A stretch of DNA of 64,000 bases, taken from the NCBI GenBank assembly GCA_963585895.1, contig OY757934.1, forward strand, positions 30,574,105 through 30,638,104. The letters run 5' to 3'. Shown here piece after piece: positions 20,894-31,216 of the stretch (its first letter is position 1; each line of letters starts with the position of its first letter). The translations under genes and the position numbers were made by a program. Under the pieces are notes generated by a model that had not been told where the DNA came from, searched no databases, and saw nothing but the letters and a program-made list of their open reading frames with translations. Source of the stretch: Sepioteuthis lessoniana. Lineage: Eukaryota; Mollusca; Cephalopoda; Myopsida; Loliginidae.

Positions 20894-22035
20894 AATTAAC
20901 CAATCTAACAATTGCTCAGTTAACCAATTAAACAATCTCCCAACTAGCCTTATCAAGTAATTTGCATTTCAATGAGCCAATTAAGCAATCCACCAACCAG
21001 CTAAGTAAGCAATCTGCCAAATAGCCTATCAAGTAATTTGCATAGCATAATTCACTAAAGATATCCAACAAACTAATCTGCCAACTAACCTATCAACTAA
21101 TCAATTAACCAATCTGCCAGACAATTCTGCAAGAAAACCAATCAACTAATCCACCAACTAGCCAATTAACCAATTTGCCAGCCAATTAGTCAAGTATCCA
21201 ATCATCCGAGCCAATTAAACAAGCAAGAGAGCAACTTTGTCAATCTGCCAAGTAGCCTATCAAGTAATTTACATTTCTATCAGCTAGATTTTGAATTTTC
21301 CAATTGTCCAATTTGAAATATTTAATTAGCTGACTAACCAAATGGTCTATTGACCAATCAGTCAATAAGTCAATTAATCAATTTGCAAGCTGATTAGCCA
21401 AGTATCTAATAACCCAGCTTAGCCAATTAAACTAGCAAAATACCCTATCAAGTAATTTGTATTTCTACTAGCAAGATTGCTAGCTCACCAATCTGCCAAC
21501 TAGGCTATTGAGTAATTTGCACAACTTAATTTGCTTACTAACCAACTAGATAATTAACCAATCTTTCAACTAGCCAATCAACAAGTCTGCCAATTTGACA
21601 AATAAACAATTCACCACATAATAAACCAATCTCCCAACGAGTCAACCAATTTGCCAGCTAATTAGTCAAGTATGCAATCACCCAACTAACCAATCGAACT
21701 AGCAAGATAGCCAACTAGCCAATCAAGTAATTTGCATGACTTGAAATCCCTACCAGCTAATCTGCCAATCTGCCAACTAACCTATCAAGTAATTAGCACT
21801 ACTTAATTTGCTTACCAGCTAATTAATTAATCTGTCAATTAGCCTATTAATCATTCAATTAATCAATCTATAATCAGTCAATCAACTAATCTGTCCGCTA
21901 ATTAGTCAAGTATCAAATCATCCAACTAGCCAATTAAAATATCAAGATAACCAACTAGCCAATCAAGTAATTTTTATTACTTAATTTGCTTACTAAAGAT
22001 AGCCAATTGATCAATCAATTAATCTAACTAATCTG

Positions 22036-22475
22036 AATGGGAATTGAGCGACGGAAATGAAGGTCCACCGTGTTCCTGCTGAAAGAGAGCTAGACTTTAC
22101 TTGGCCTGTAAAGTAGTGATACAAAGAGAAATGAATCACCTAAGTTCGACATGTCTTGCCGTGTAGAGTGTTGGTGGTAAAAAAAACTCAGTCGTTTTTT
22201 GAAGAAGGAATTTATAGGACACCAGTCTCATTTCTGGCGAGACGAGATTTATGTCACATGCAGATTTTGTTGCATAAAAGAAGCAATGCCAGTAGCAATG
22301 ACGTCTTTTTTGTTTTCTGCTGACTGCCAGTTTGACAGACAGACAGAATGAGCAAGCAAACAAAGAAAAGTGAAGAGGAAAGTCGGTAGGGAAAACAAAT
22401 CACGGAATCCATTTCTTTCCATCGTACAATTGCCTACTAGTGCCGACTGCCTAGTAATTGACTTTGATCCAACAA
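22036..22475 (-). mobile_element. Unique insert in CCAAT array, LTR-like
   Basis: A 440-bp stretch unlike the surrounding repeat, with more G, C and CpG. Read on minus it begins TGTTGGATCAAAGTCAATTAC and ends CAATTCCCATTCA (TG...CA). It contains TCCTATAAATTCC (TATA-like). The flanks share AACTAA, but the surrounding array makes that weak evidence for a duplication. A short LTR is my best guess. The 75- and 79-codon minus-strand frames match nothing I know. Confidence 0.4.
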
Positions 22476-22996
22476 CTAAAAACAGCAAGTAATTTGCATT
22501 TCAACTAACCAATAAGCTCATTAACCAGCCAATTAAGATATTTGCCAAGAATCCAGTCACCCAACTAGCAACTGAACAAAAAGACAACAAGTTTAACCAA
22601 TTCACCATTCTCCCTATTACTTACTAAAACAATTAGCCAACCAATTAAACAATGAGCCAAGTAGCCTCTCAACCAATCAACCAATTAGCCCAATATCCAA
22701 TCATACAACTAGCTATTTACTTAATCTACCAACCAACCTACAGCCAATTAACCCATTCATCAAGTAGCCAATTAACTAATCGATCAGCCAATAAAACAAT
22801 TAACCATTCTCTTTACATGCAAATTAACCAAATAACCAACGAGCCCCATAACTAACCAATCTGCCAACAAGCCAATTAAGCAATCAAGTAATTAGCCAAT
22901 TAACCAATTAACCAATCAGCTAGCCAATTAACTAATCTGCCAACTAGCTAATTAACCAAACTATCAATCAAGTATCCAATTTCCTAATTAGCCAAT

Positions 22997-24083
22997 TGTC
23001 ATGTGATATCCCACTGAGATGATAGAAATAAGATTACTGCTATCCTCTCGTTTGAATTAACAGTAGCAAGCCATCAGAGAGTGACCGTTAAGAAAGAATG
23101 TAGGTCCCAGAGGGGAGACCCACAGATGTTTATACTTGGTGACCTCACTCGGGTCGCCTGACAAGGGAAGGAAGGAGAGAGAAGCCAAATGATTGGCTGG
23201 GACCCCAAAACGGAAGTGGGGACTCCTTCCCATCAGCAGAAATGGATAATAAGAAAAGTCAGTTGTTGGACAGGGCTCGTAGCAGACGGAGCCAAAGCCA
23301 GTACTCCGGGTAGAAGAAGACATAAAAATATTTCGGATTGAAGAAGCCATTTTCTTCAAGCCAGCGTTAAAAATAGCATAAAGTCTATTAACCCGTAAAA
23401 GAGGAAAGATTCTCCACAGAAACTCCATCAAAGAAAATAAGATAAGTACCTTTGGGACTGTTTCTCCTTATACCCAATTTTATATACCCTCTCTCTCTCC
23501 CTCTCAATTTGAAGGAAAACAAAAGAAAAGAAAAGAAGAAAGACATTTATGTTCATGGACTGTTCATTTATTATATATTTGACACTTTGACGGTGTATAT
23601 CTATGTGTGGTAAAAGATTCATGTATTTTAATGTTACCACGTGGTCTAAGTTGTTATTTGTGGCGTCTACTACGAATTTGTTACTTCATGCTTCCTTTTC
23701 AGCTTCTGTTCACCTTATGTTATCTTGCTTAAAATGGTCCTATAAATTCCTTTAAAATATCACACAGGAAACCGGAGTTGCCGACTACTACAATATAATA
23801 TTATTACGTCTAAACCTAGAGGTCCATATCTTCCGTTGTTCTAGGGGAGGAAGAAAAGCGACCTGGTGGGTGTGTGGATAGTGTGAAATTTGGAACCCCT
23901 TGCCAGCGGCGGTCAGTCTAGCCATAAAGTAATCCCCCACATAATATGCCAGTTCTTATATGCCTGAGGAAAAAACTCTGAACGAGGACTTATTCTACAA
24001 GGGATCAAGTGCCAACCTGCCTGTCTTCACACATGCGAAAATAAAACCCCGTTTTGGGATAAAAGTAAAGTTTTCGCGTCACA
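22997..24083 (+). mobile_element. Solo LTR-like element in CCAAT array
   Basis: A 1,087-bp non-repetitive insert starting TGTCATGTGATATCCC and ending TTTTCGCGTCACA (TG...CA), flanked by CAAT on both sides. It contains ATTGGCTGGGAC (CCAAT box, 23190s), TATA-like TTTTATATACCC (23480) and TCCTATAAATTCC (23740), and a poly(A)-like AAAATAAAACCCC at 24041, 40 bp before the end. This is the order expected of an LTR. The array makes a 4-bp duplication weak evidence. No reverse transcriptase is present. Confidence 0.55.
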
Positions 24084-24390
24084 CAATTAACCATTGCACC
24101 AGCCAACTGATATATCAAACTAATCTTTCAGTTAGCTAATTAACCACTCACTAAGCAACGGAACAATGAATCTACCAGCAATTCAACGTAGACAATTAAC
24201 CAATATACCATTTATCCAATTAACCAATTTACAAATCAACTGACCAACAAACCAATCAACCAACTAGCATATTTACCTGCAAATCAACCGACAAGCTAAT
24301 TAACCAATCAACTAGTCAACAAACTATCCAATCAACCAACCTCCCAACCTAATAATCAATCAACCAGCCAACCAACCATCCAACAAAAGA

Positions 24391-24970
24391 AACACAGATG
24401 TGTTTAAATAGAGAAAGTTCTGAGGTTAAGAAGAAAGGAAAAATAAAAAAGTGATGGAGTGAAAAGAAGAAAAAAAAACAAACATACACACACATAAAAG
24501 CAAATATACATTTTTATACAGAAGAAAATTTAAATGAATACTTGCTGAAAAGACAATAGTTTTCTGTTTGTTGAAATTTTATATTTTTCTATCATTCTAT
24601 ATCATAATGAATTTTTAGAAAAAAGAATAAAAACTATTGAGAAAAAAAAAACATTAGAGAATGGAATATGATGAGATTTAATTAAAATATTGTTAATAAA
24701 ATATTAGATTGTTATTTTTCAATATCTGTAAAGATGGAAATTTGGGTGCCCGTGAATCCACTGATAATAACAATAAAATGAAAAAGGTCAGCATTCCAAA
24801 ATGGTTAAGATTCTCTTGATTTATTCTATCCATCAAAATACTGGTATACTGGAAAATCTTTAATATCCATGGGGTATGAATATTCCTCTGACAAAAAATT
24901 GACACACTGGTGATTTTGTCTTTAAAGATATGCTAAAAATCATTTGATAACTTCTCACTAGAGAGTGGGA
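24391..24970. other. AT-rich sequence, no feature
   Basis: A-rich and AT-rich; no supported ORF or repeat family. Confidence 0.4.
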
Positions 24971-24974
24971 AGTT

Positions 24975-25520
24975 TTTGTAGAAATAACGGCTAACATGCA
25001 GGACTGCAAAATTGAAGCAAGGATGTTTGAGCTCCAGTGGCACTATTATGTTCACTTCTAGACGAATACCCTTGGGAAAGTTATGAACCCTCTTATCCAA
25101 CCAGTTATGGGATAAATAGTAACTCTACTTTTCTTCTACAAGGATGACTTTGGCATTAAGTAACCCATGAAGGTAAATATACCCTTAAACATTGGAGGTG
25201 CCCGTGGTGTAATGGTTATCGTTGTAGGAAATGGACACGGCGACACGAGTTCAAATCCTGGACGAGACTGATTGCATTTCACATAACACTAATACCCTTG
25301 GGAAAGGTATGAATCCAATTATTCTCCCTCCAGCTATGGGTAAATAGTAGGGCAGACTGTGTTCTTCAGCCTTGGTGAGGCAACTAGTCTAGGAGAAGGA
25401 AAACTCTGAATTCAAACCTGTTAAACTCCGCTTAAAAATTGACCTTGTGTCATATCCTGCCCGAGCGGAGGGGTTGGGTAAATATAAATATACCATTAAA
25501 CAAAGAAAGCAAACTGATTG
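24975..25520 (+). mobile_element. SINE family A, interrupted by SINE family B
   Basis: Head and core at 24990-25190 (TTTGAGCTCCAGTGGCACTA, ATACCCTTGGGAAAGTTATG, GACTTTGGCATTAAGTAACC). The last tail bases (ACCATTAAACAAAGAAAGC) resume after the inserted SINE at 25485. Confidence 0.85.
25192..25484 (+). mobile_element. SINE family B, full length, inside SINE A
   Basis: tRNA-like head GGAGGTGCCCGTGGTGTAATGG has an A box, and GAGTTCAAATCCTGG forms the B box. The shared core and family B tail follow, ending GGAGGGGTTGGGTAAATA. It is flanked by an 18-bp duplication with one mismatch (TAAATATACC[C/A]TTAAACA at 25174-25191 and 25485-25502) that is itself tail sequence of the host SINE A. Confidence 0.9.
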
Positions 25521-25619
25521 GGAATTACTCATGAATGTAGTTTAGGAGATCAGAGGGATATGAGATGATGCCATACTTTAAAGATCATTCAAGACTTCTA
25601 GTAGAATACTTCTAGAATA

Positions 25620-26005
25620 GAAATTGTTGCTCTTATAATGATGCTCTATGAAAGAAATTGTTACTCTTATAATGAGGCTCAATGAAGACACAGAGGTGAT
25701 GATTTATTTACTCACAGGATTGTAACAATGATTTTTTTGATATTGTCACTGGAGTCTGCAAATCCACAGGACACACTTTGATACCATTTCTATTCATCAT
25801 TCATCTAGATTAACATTTTCCTATGGACTTCTACACATGGACACACCAATTTTGGCCAACCAGCAGAAACTTATATTCAGCAGTTCTGTGCAGACACTGG
25901 ATGTGAGTGAGAGGACTCACCAGAAGTGATGTCCAATAGGGACCAATGGTGAGAGAGAATCAAGGGAATCTTTGTTGTCAGCACACATCTTGATGATGAT
26001 GAGTA
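25620..26005 (+). mobile_element. LINE-I relic, internally deleted, plus strand
   Basis: A decayed RT motif-B segment at 25735-25810 (FFDIVTGV...PFLFIIHLD) is joined directly to the LINE-I 3' end (GGACACACCAATTTTGGCC ... GACACTGGATGTGAG ... CAGCACACATCTTGATGATGATG). Everything between motif B and the C-terminus is missing. Diverged subfamily. Confidence 0.65.
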
Positions 26006-26465
26006 GAAAAATAGAAAAAAAAACTTACACTAGAGTGGCAGTAGTAGTAGTAAATGAATGTAGCAAACTGGCATAGAAGGAGTACAAGAATAGATACACT
26101 TAGGCAGGGAAGATAATCCACTAGGAACTGTACAACCAGTTAACTACATATTAATGTTAACTACATATTAATGTTAACTACATATATTTTTGTTAGGAAG
26201 AAGAAAAGAACTTCAGAAGGAAATTAAGGGAAAGTTATGTAAGTATATGGACCTTGCTAAAGTACTAAAAAATTATGGATTATGAAACTGGACCTCTTGG
26301 AATGACTGAAGCATCTGGAAAAGAGACTGATTGAGCTGGAAGTTGTGGGAAACACTGAGACCATCCAGACTATTGAGCAACTGAGATCAGATAGAATACT
26401 TAAAAGATTCTTAAAGAGCAATGAAAACTAATTGTCACTATGGTGAAAGCCAACAGCTTATTTTG
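26006..26465. other. No supported gene
   Basis: Unique-looking sequence with a small tandem repeat of ACTACATATTAATGTTA near 26140-26190 (three imperfect copies). Confidence 0.45.
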
Positions 26466-26759
26466 ATTTGGTTTCTTTGTTTAATAGCATATCAACCTTT
26501 GTGGATTATCTAACACCAAAGCCATCTTTACAGAAGATCAGTAGTGATACAATTTAACATCATCATCATCATAATCATCATCATGTCGTGCTGCTAGCAT
26601 GGATATCCCTAACCCTCTCTCGCCACTCCTCCCTATCATTCATCGCCAGGGCTACATCCCGTATCCTCACATAGCTGCTGAATGTATTTTCGAGCTGGTC
26701 ATCCTGCTTTTGCCCGGCCATATGTGGGGGTCCATAGGAGTACATCACTTATGAGTTGG

Positions 26760-27053
26760 TACTATTTACCAACCCCTCCGCTCGGGCAGGATATGACACA
26801 AGGTCAATTTTTAAGCGGAGTTTAACAGGTTTTGAATTCAGAGTTTTCCTTCTCCTAGACTAGTTGCCTCACCAAGGCTGAAGAACCTAGTCCGTCCTAC
26901 TATTTATCCATAGCTGGGGGGAGAATAAGGGGGTTCATACCTTTCCCAAGGGTATTTGCTCGAAAGTGAACGTAATAGCGCGACTGGAGTACGAACTCGC
27001 GTATTACGATTCCGCAGTTCATCGCTTTAACCATTACACCACGAGGACACCCA
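26760..27053 (-). mobile_element. Chimeric SINE: family A head, family B 3' half
   Basis: Read on minus it opens with the family A tRNA-like head (GGGTGTCCTCGTGGTGTAAT, B box GAGTTCGTACTCC), passes through the shared core, then switches to the family B 3' half (AGGTTCTTCAGCCTTGGTGA ... GGAGGGGTTGGTAAATAGTA). It is flanked by a perfect 19-bp duplication, TACATCACTTATGAGTTGG (26741-26759 and 27054-27072). It was therefore mobilised as one chimeric unit and is not two adjacent insertions. Confidence 0.9.
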
Positions 27054-27107
27054 TACATCACTTATGAGTTGGTCTCTGCTTCTCCAGCAGTGTCCTGCAT
27101 GTCTGGT

Positions 27108-27317
27108 TCATCTAACTTGGATAGTTTTTGTGATGGGAGGCAGGTGGCCGTATAGTTGGTGCCTTGTGGGGTGTTGCTGCCAGGACTTGTTTAATACTGC
27201 TCGCAGCATTCTTGTGTAATTGCCGTCTAGCTTCTCCTGCCATTTAGTTAGTGTCCAAGTAGTGCATCCATACAGCAGTATCGATATGACCACTGCCTGG
27301 AAGAAACTGCGTTTCAT
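27108..27317 (-). pseudogene. LINE-I C-terminal coding fragment
   Basis: Minus-strand frame of 69 codons: MKRSFFQAVVISILLYGCTT, WTLTKWQEKLDGNYTRMLRA, VLNKSWQQHPTRHQLYGHLP. This is the segment following the RT thumb in LINE-I. The normal continuation towards the C-terminus (seen intact at 43536-43850) is cut by the chimeric SINE to its left. One residue pair is missing in TKWQEK compared with TKQLEKK at 7461-7682. Confidence 0.85.
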
Positions 27318-27550
27318 TTTATCGGTCAGGTCTGATTTCTATATGATCGATAGCCTATCAATAGCTGTCCATGCCTTCGTTAGCTGTGTGTCAATGTCCT
27401 TTTTGGTGGATGAGACGCTGCTTCCTAGGTAGGTGAATTTGTCTACTAGTTCAGAGGGGTTCCATCTCGTGTGGTGATGTAGCCTGTTTGATTATAGCAC
27501 ATATATTCCGTTTTGGGTGCATTGACATGGAGGCCAATGCCAGCGGTGGC

Positions 27551-27994
27551 TCATTCCAAACTATGCAGTAGAGTTTCGGCTTGGTTGGGTGTATTTGCCA
27601 GTATCACTATGTCATCGGCGTAGTTGACGTCGGTAATTGCTTTTGCGGGGTACCTTCTGCTTCTTTTCTTTGTCAGCTCGAAGCCGTTTTCTTTCATTTT
27701 ATCAATCGATGTTCTAAGCACATAATCTAGACAGATGATAAAGAGGTATGGAGCTAGCATGTCTCCTTGTAGTACTCCTGCTACAATGTCAAAGTATTCT
27801 GTGTCTCCATCTGATGAATGTACTTTCACTTTGGTGTTTCTATAGAGAATCGTTATTGCTGCTATGGTTTCTTTAGGTAGGCCGTATGCTAGTAGGATTT
27901 GTTCCATCTTTCCTCTATGAATAGAATCGAAGGCCTTGGTAAAGTCGACAAATAGTAATGTCACTTGTAGGTTTTTTTGCCCGTACGTCCTCAA
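27551..27994 (-). pseudogene. LINE-I reverse transcriptase palm domain (YADD)
   Basis: A 147-codon minus-strand frame covering RT motifs A to C of a non-LTR retrotransposon. Motif A is LLFVDFTKAFDSIHRGKMEQ, motif B GVLQGDMLAPYLFIICLDYV, and motif C VNYADDIVILA with the catalytic aspartate pair. All three catalytic aspartates are present. The frame is open only within this domain: fingers and endonuclease upstream are absent (5' truncation), and frame breaks follow downstream. This is the most informative protein sequence in the window for classifying LINE-I. Confidence 0.9.
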
Positions 27995-28135
27995 GGATTC
28001 TAACCGAATAATACAATAAGGGGGTTCAAACTTTTCCCAAGGGTATTCGTCTGAAATTGAATGTGATGATGTGACTGGAGTTTGAACTTTTTTACCACAA
28101 TGTTGCAGTTCAGCATATTAGGAGGAAAACTCATA

Positions 28136-29348
28136 TAGAATAAACAATAATAATAATAATTAATTAGTTCCAGTCAGAAGACCAGATTTAGTTTTATGTA
28201 ACTAAAAAAAAAGAACTTGGCAAATAGTTTTACATCTGATTATAGAGTAAAAGAAATGGAAAGCAAAAACTGATATAAATACCTGGACTTTGCCAGTGCT
28301 ATGGAACATGAAGGTGACAGTGATACCAATCATTGTTGGAGTGCTTGGAACAATCCCAAAGAACCTGGAAAAGAGATATGAACTTTTCTCATGATCTGAA
28401 AGTGCAGTGGAATATGAAGTGTAAAGAGGACATATGAAACGCTGCCAAAAATACAAGAATTGAAATTGGAAGAATTGAACTTTCAGAAAAAGATTCAAAC
28501 TGTTCAGACTATGACAGTGATTGGCCTTATGAGGCTACTGAGAAAGGTGCTGGAGATTTAAGGAAACTTGTCATTTAATATTCAGTGAAATCCACCATTT
28601 TCTATTGGTGGAAGAATATTCAATGATTGCAAATAATAATAACAGTTTTTAGAAATTCAATCACAAAAAGCAAAAGAAAAAGAAAATCATATTTACAACA
28701 TAGTAATTCCTACTGATGATGTTGATGATGATGCATTAGTCATTATAATCCTTACTTTAGTTTGGTGATGGGTCTAAGATAATAGCAGTGCTAATTGCGA
28801 TGTGATTCTGACAGGAACCAATGAGTGGGGTAGAAGAGTTGAAGACAATAATGTCATTTTAAAGCAAAATAATGACTGAGAGAAAAATATAAAAAACAAA
28901 AAAAAAAAAATTAAATGAATGTAAAAGAAAGGAATTACTAATCATAAAAGATGATCGAACTGAGACAGCAGCACTCTTTCATAATTCATCAAAAGTGATT
29001 TTTTTCCGTTCTGATTGCAATTAACTTAATAGCATCTAATCTTGATTTCGGTTTTTTTTTTTTAAATTGGAAAAGTGTACTTCCGAGCTTCTATTCATGG
29101 CATGTTAGTTAATGCATGAGACAAGAAACCTAAAACTTTGTGGTTTATTCTCTGATGCAAATATTCAAATTTTGTTATAGCTTATGTATAATTGGGAACT
29201 AAAACTTGTGTGTTTTAAGATCACTCTTTATTCGTTAGAAAGACAGGCTTGAAACACAAAATAATTCTTATACAAGTAATTTTTGTACCAATACTGCTAT
29301 TACTGGAAAAGCATATACAGTGTAGGTATGTTTACAGCTCATGACGGG
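28136..29348. other. AT-rich sequence, no gene
   Basis: Includes a short (AAT)n run at 28146-28160 and an A-run near 28897. The 98-codon minus-strand frame at 28202-28498 is Phe/Ser-rich with no recognisable domain. Confidence 0.45.
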
Positions 29349-29365
29349 TGTCAGAAAAGTTCATA

Positions 29366-29653
29366 CATATTTACCAACCCTTCCGCTTGGGCAGGATATG
29401 ACACAAGGTAAATTTTTTAAACAGAGTTTAACAGGTTTGAATTCAGAGTTTTCCTTCTCCTAGACTAGTTGCCTCACCAAAGCTGAAGAACCTAGTCTGC
29501 CCTACAATTTACTCATAGCTGGAGGAAGAATAATTGGATTCATACCTTTCCCAAGGTATGTGAAATGCAATCAGTCTTGTCCAGGCTTTGAACTCGTGTC
29601 GCCATGTCCATTCCCTATGATGATAACCATTACACCACGGGCACCTCATAGAA
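29366..29653 (-). mobile_element. SINE family B with target-site duplication
   Basis: Full-length family B on minus (tail TTTACCAACCCTTCCGCTTGG at left, tRNA head ending CATTACACCACGGGCACC at right). Flanked by a 17-bp duplication with one difference: TG[T/C]CAGAAAAGTTCATA at 29349-29365 and 29654-29670. Confidence 0.9.
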
Positions 29654-29679
29654 TGCCAGAAAAGTTCATATGATGATAT

Positions 29680-29815
29680 CATATCTTTTGCCGATGACTT
29701 CTTTGAGTAATGAAATCCAAACACATCAATACTGATGGAAAAAGTGTGTGAACCACTTGAGGGACCATATTGAAAAATAAATCTTATTTAGTCACATTCC
29801 ATAAGAGTTATTTAC
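29680..29815 (+). pseudogene. Mariner-like transposase C-terminal relic
   Basis: The plus strand encodes a short decayed peptide, WKKCVNHLRDHIEK followed by a stop. It resembles the final residues of mariner transposases (pattern W-KC---LGDYVEK). A weaker, related-looking segment with GGTCACATTCCGTGAGAG lies at 53680-53800. Only the very end of the gene is present. Confidence 0.4.
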
Positions 29816-29915
29816 TAAGATTTGCATAGTAGTATCTCCCCATGAGACTCAAACTTACTAGTAATGGTTTGCAAGTCTAGCTTTCTAACCATTACACCAT
29901 GTGAGGGACTCTGGT
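29806..29915 (-). mobile_element. SINE family E (tRNA-like head)
   Basis: On minus: CATGGTGTAATGGTTAGAAA (A box) and AAGTTTGAGTCTCATGG (B box). The same head, diverged, occurs at 51760-51873. Body and tail are short or unresolved. Confidence 0.55.
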
Positions 29916-29940
29916 CACATTCTAAGATAGTGTCTTGGTT

Positions 29941-30570
29941 GGTTGGTTGGTTGTTTGGCTTTGTTTTATGGCATATCAACCCTTTTTGGGTCATTTAATG
30001 CCGAATTAAATTTCAAACAATTCAGTTTAGCATAAGTATAGTTTTTGTTTACAAATGGTTAAATGTCAAAGCAATTCTATTTCAAACAATTCAGTTTAGC
30101 ATAAGTATACATTTTCATTGTTAAAAACAGTCCTATTTTCAAGCAATTTAGTTTAGCAAAAGTTCAGATAGTTCTTTTTCTAACAATTCAGTTTAGCATA
30201 AGTACACAGTTTCAATGTCAAAAACAATTCTTTTTCAAACAATTCAGTTCAGCATAAGTACACAGTTTAAATATCAAAACAGCTCTATTTCAAGTAATTC
30301 AGTTTAGCATAAGTACACAATTTAGTTCTATTTATTCCAGAGCACCCTATCTGGTGCTACCACTCTGGACCAGAGTGGACCAGGGAGTGATGGCAATGAA
30401 GGAGTTCTCCGCATTCCTGAAAGCTCCAGCATTCGTGGAACCTCATCATCAGATTGTTTAGTGTCATATCCAGGACACTCATTGGGGGAGTCTTACACCT
30501 CTGCAGAGATGCAGACAGTGTATTCTACAGCCCCAACTGACTGGGCAAGAGAGCATCTTTGTCAGCCTAT
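29941..30570 (-). mobile_element. Family D, longest copy
   Basis: Tail at left (TTTTATGGCATATCAACCCT ... TCATTTAATGCCG). Then at least five near-repeats of CAATTCAGTTTAGCATAAGT (30010-30310), then the conserved body (GGTGCTACCACTCTGGACCA ... ATTCTACAGCCCCAAC). A second copy in opposite orientation follows at 30787. Confidence 0.85.
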
Positions 30571-30669
30571 GAAATTTTCAGTCAACCTTCATATAATTAG
30601 AACTGATGCAACTGACAATGCACCATGATTTAATTCATGAATTAACAATGTGATGCAACAAAAAATTTG

Positions 30670-30786
30670 GGATAAACATCAAAGCATACTGATAGCAAGG
30701 ATTTCCTTGACTCACTCTTGCTATCTGTCGCTATTGACCCTCACTCTTGGTAGACAGCATCTAGTGTCTGCACAGAGCTGGATATG
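30670..30786 (-). mobile_element. LINE-I 3' fragment
   Basis: CATCAAAGCATACTGATAGC ... CTCTTGCTATCTGTCGCTAT ... CATCTAGTGTCTGCACAGAG matches the diverged LINE-I 3' end seen at 11140-11330. It lies between two inverted family D copies. Confidence 0.5.
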
Positions 30787-31215
30787 ACACTAAACAATCT
30801 GATGGTGAGGTTCCAGTAATGCTGGAGCTTTCAGGAATGTGGAGTACCCTTTCATTGCCATCACTTCGAGGTCCACTCTGGCTAGGAGTGGTAGCACCTG
30901 ATAGGGTCCTAACTATGGGTCAAATGGAACTAAACAGTTAATTTTTGCTAAACTGAATTGCTTGAAATAGGACTGTTTTGACATTCAAACTGTGTACTTA
31001 TACTAAATAGAACTGTTTTTATATAGAATTAAACTGTGTACTTATGCTAAACTGAATCGTTTGAAATAGAACTGATTTTGACATTGAAACAGCGTACTTA
31101 TGCTAAACTGAATCGTTTGAAGTAGAAATGTTTTTGACAGTGAAACTGTGTACTTATGCTAATCTGAAGTGTTTGAAACTGAACTGTTTTGACATTTAAC
31201 TGTTTGTAAACACAA
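30787..31215 (+). mobile_element. Family D, opposite orientation
   Basis: Conserved body in reverse (ATGACACTAAACAATCTGAT, GCTGGAGCTTTCAGGAATG, AGTGGTAGCACCTGATAGGG), then the near-repeats as TTATGCTAAACTGAATCGTT. The tail end is lost at the family C SINE. With 29941-30570 it forms a large imperfect inverted repeat. Confidence 0.8.
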
Positions 31216-31216
31216 A

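Larger units (their letters stand above)
19880..24390. repeat. Degenerate CCAAT-rich repeat, about 4.5 kb with inserts
   Basis: Plus strand is dominated by short irregular units such as CCAATTAACCAA, CCAATCTGCCAACTAGCC and AAGTATCCAATCACCCAAC. A higher-order segment, TATCAAGTAATTTGCATTTC, recurs with variation (near 20590, 20948, 21030, 21262, 21449, 21512, 21726, 21790, 21965 and 22487). The array is interrupted by a family A SINE (20668-20893), a roughly 450-bp unique insert (22036-22475) and a 1.1-kb LTR-like element (22997-24083). No coding potential is evident. Confidence 0.9.
26559..28010 (-). mobile_element. LINE-I, best-preserved copy, 5'-truncated
   Basis: 3' end at the left (ATCATCATCATCATAATC, the (ATG)n tail), coding on minus. 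It contains the RT core (27551-27994), thumb region, and C-terminus (27108-27317) with conserved peptides shared by all LINE-I copies here. A chimeric SINE splits it at 26760-27053. The 5' end stops within the RT domain, so endonuclease and upstream parts are missing. The (ATG)n tail suggests the RTE group; clade placement needs a tree. Confidence 0.85.
26468..28135 (-). mobile_element. SINE family A split by a 1.45-kb LINE-I insertion
   Basis: The tail part lies at 26468-26558 (TTTAATAGCATATCAACCTT ... GTGATACAATTTAAC). The core and head resume at 28019-28135 (AAGGGGGTTCAAACTTTTCC ... GACTGGAGTTTGAAC). LINE-I occupies the middle. A short host segment equivalent to CCATAGCTGGGAGG is absent, so the insertion came with a small deletion or the end is degraded. 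Confidence 0.8.

Noticed and set aside
22136..22488. 75- and 79-codon minus-strand frames in the unique insert
   Set aside because: Overlapping frames in different phases with Cys/Phe/Leu-rich composition and no recognisable domain.
25192..25270. Possible tRNA gene (A and B boxes in GGTGTAATGG...GTTCAAATCC)
   Set aside because: It is the head of a family B SINE; no cloverleaf can be closed, and the same head recurs with the SINE body many times in the window.
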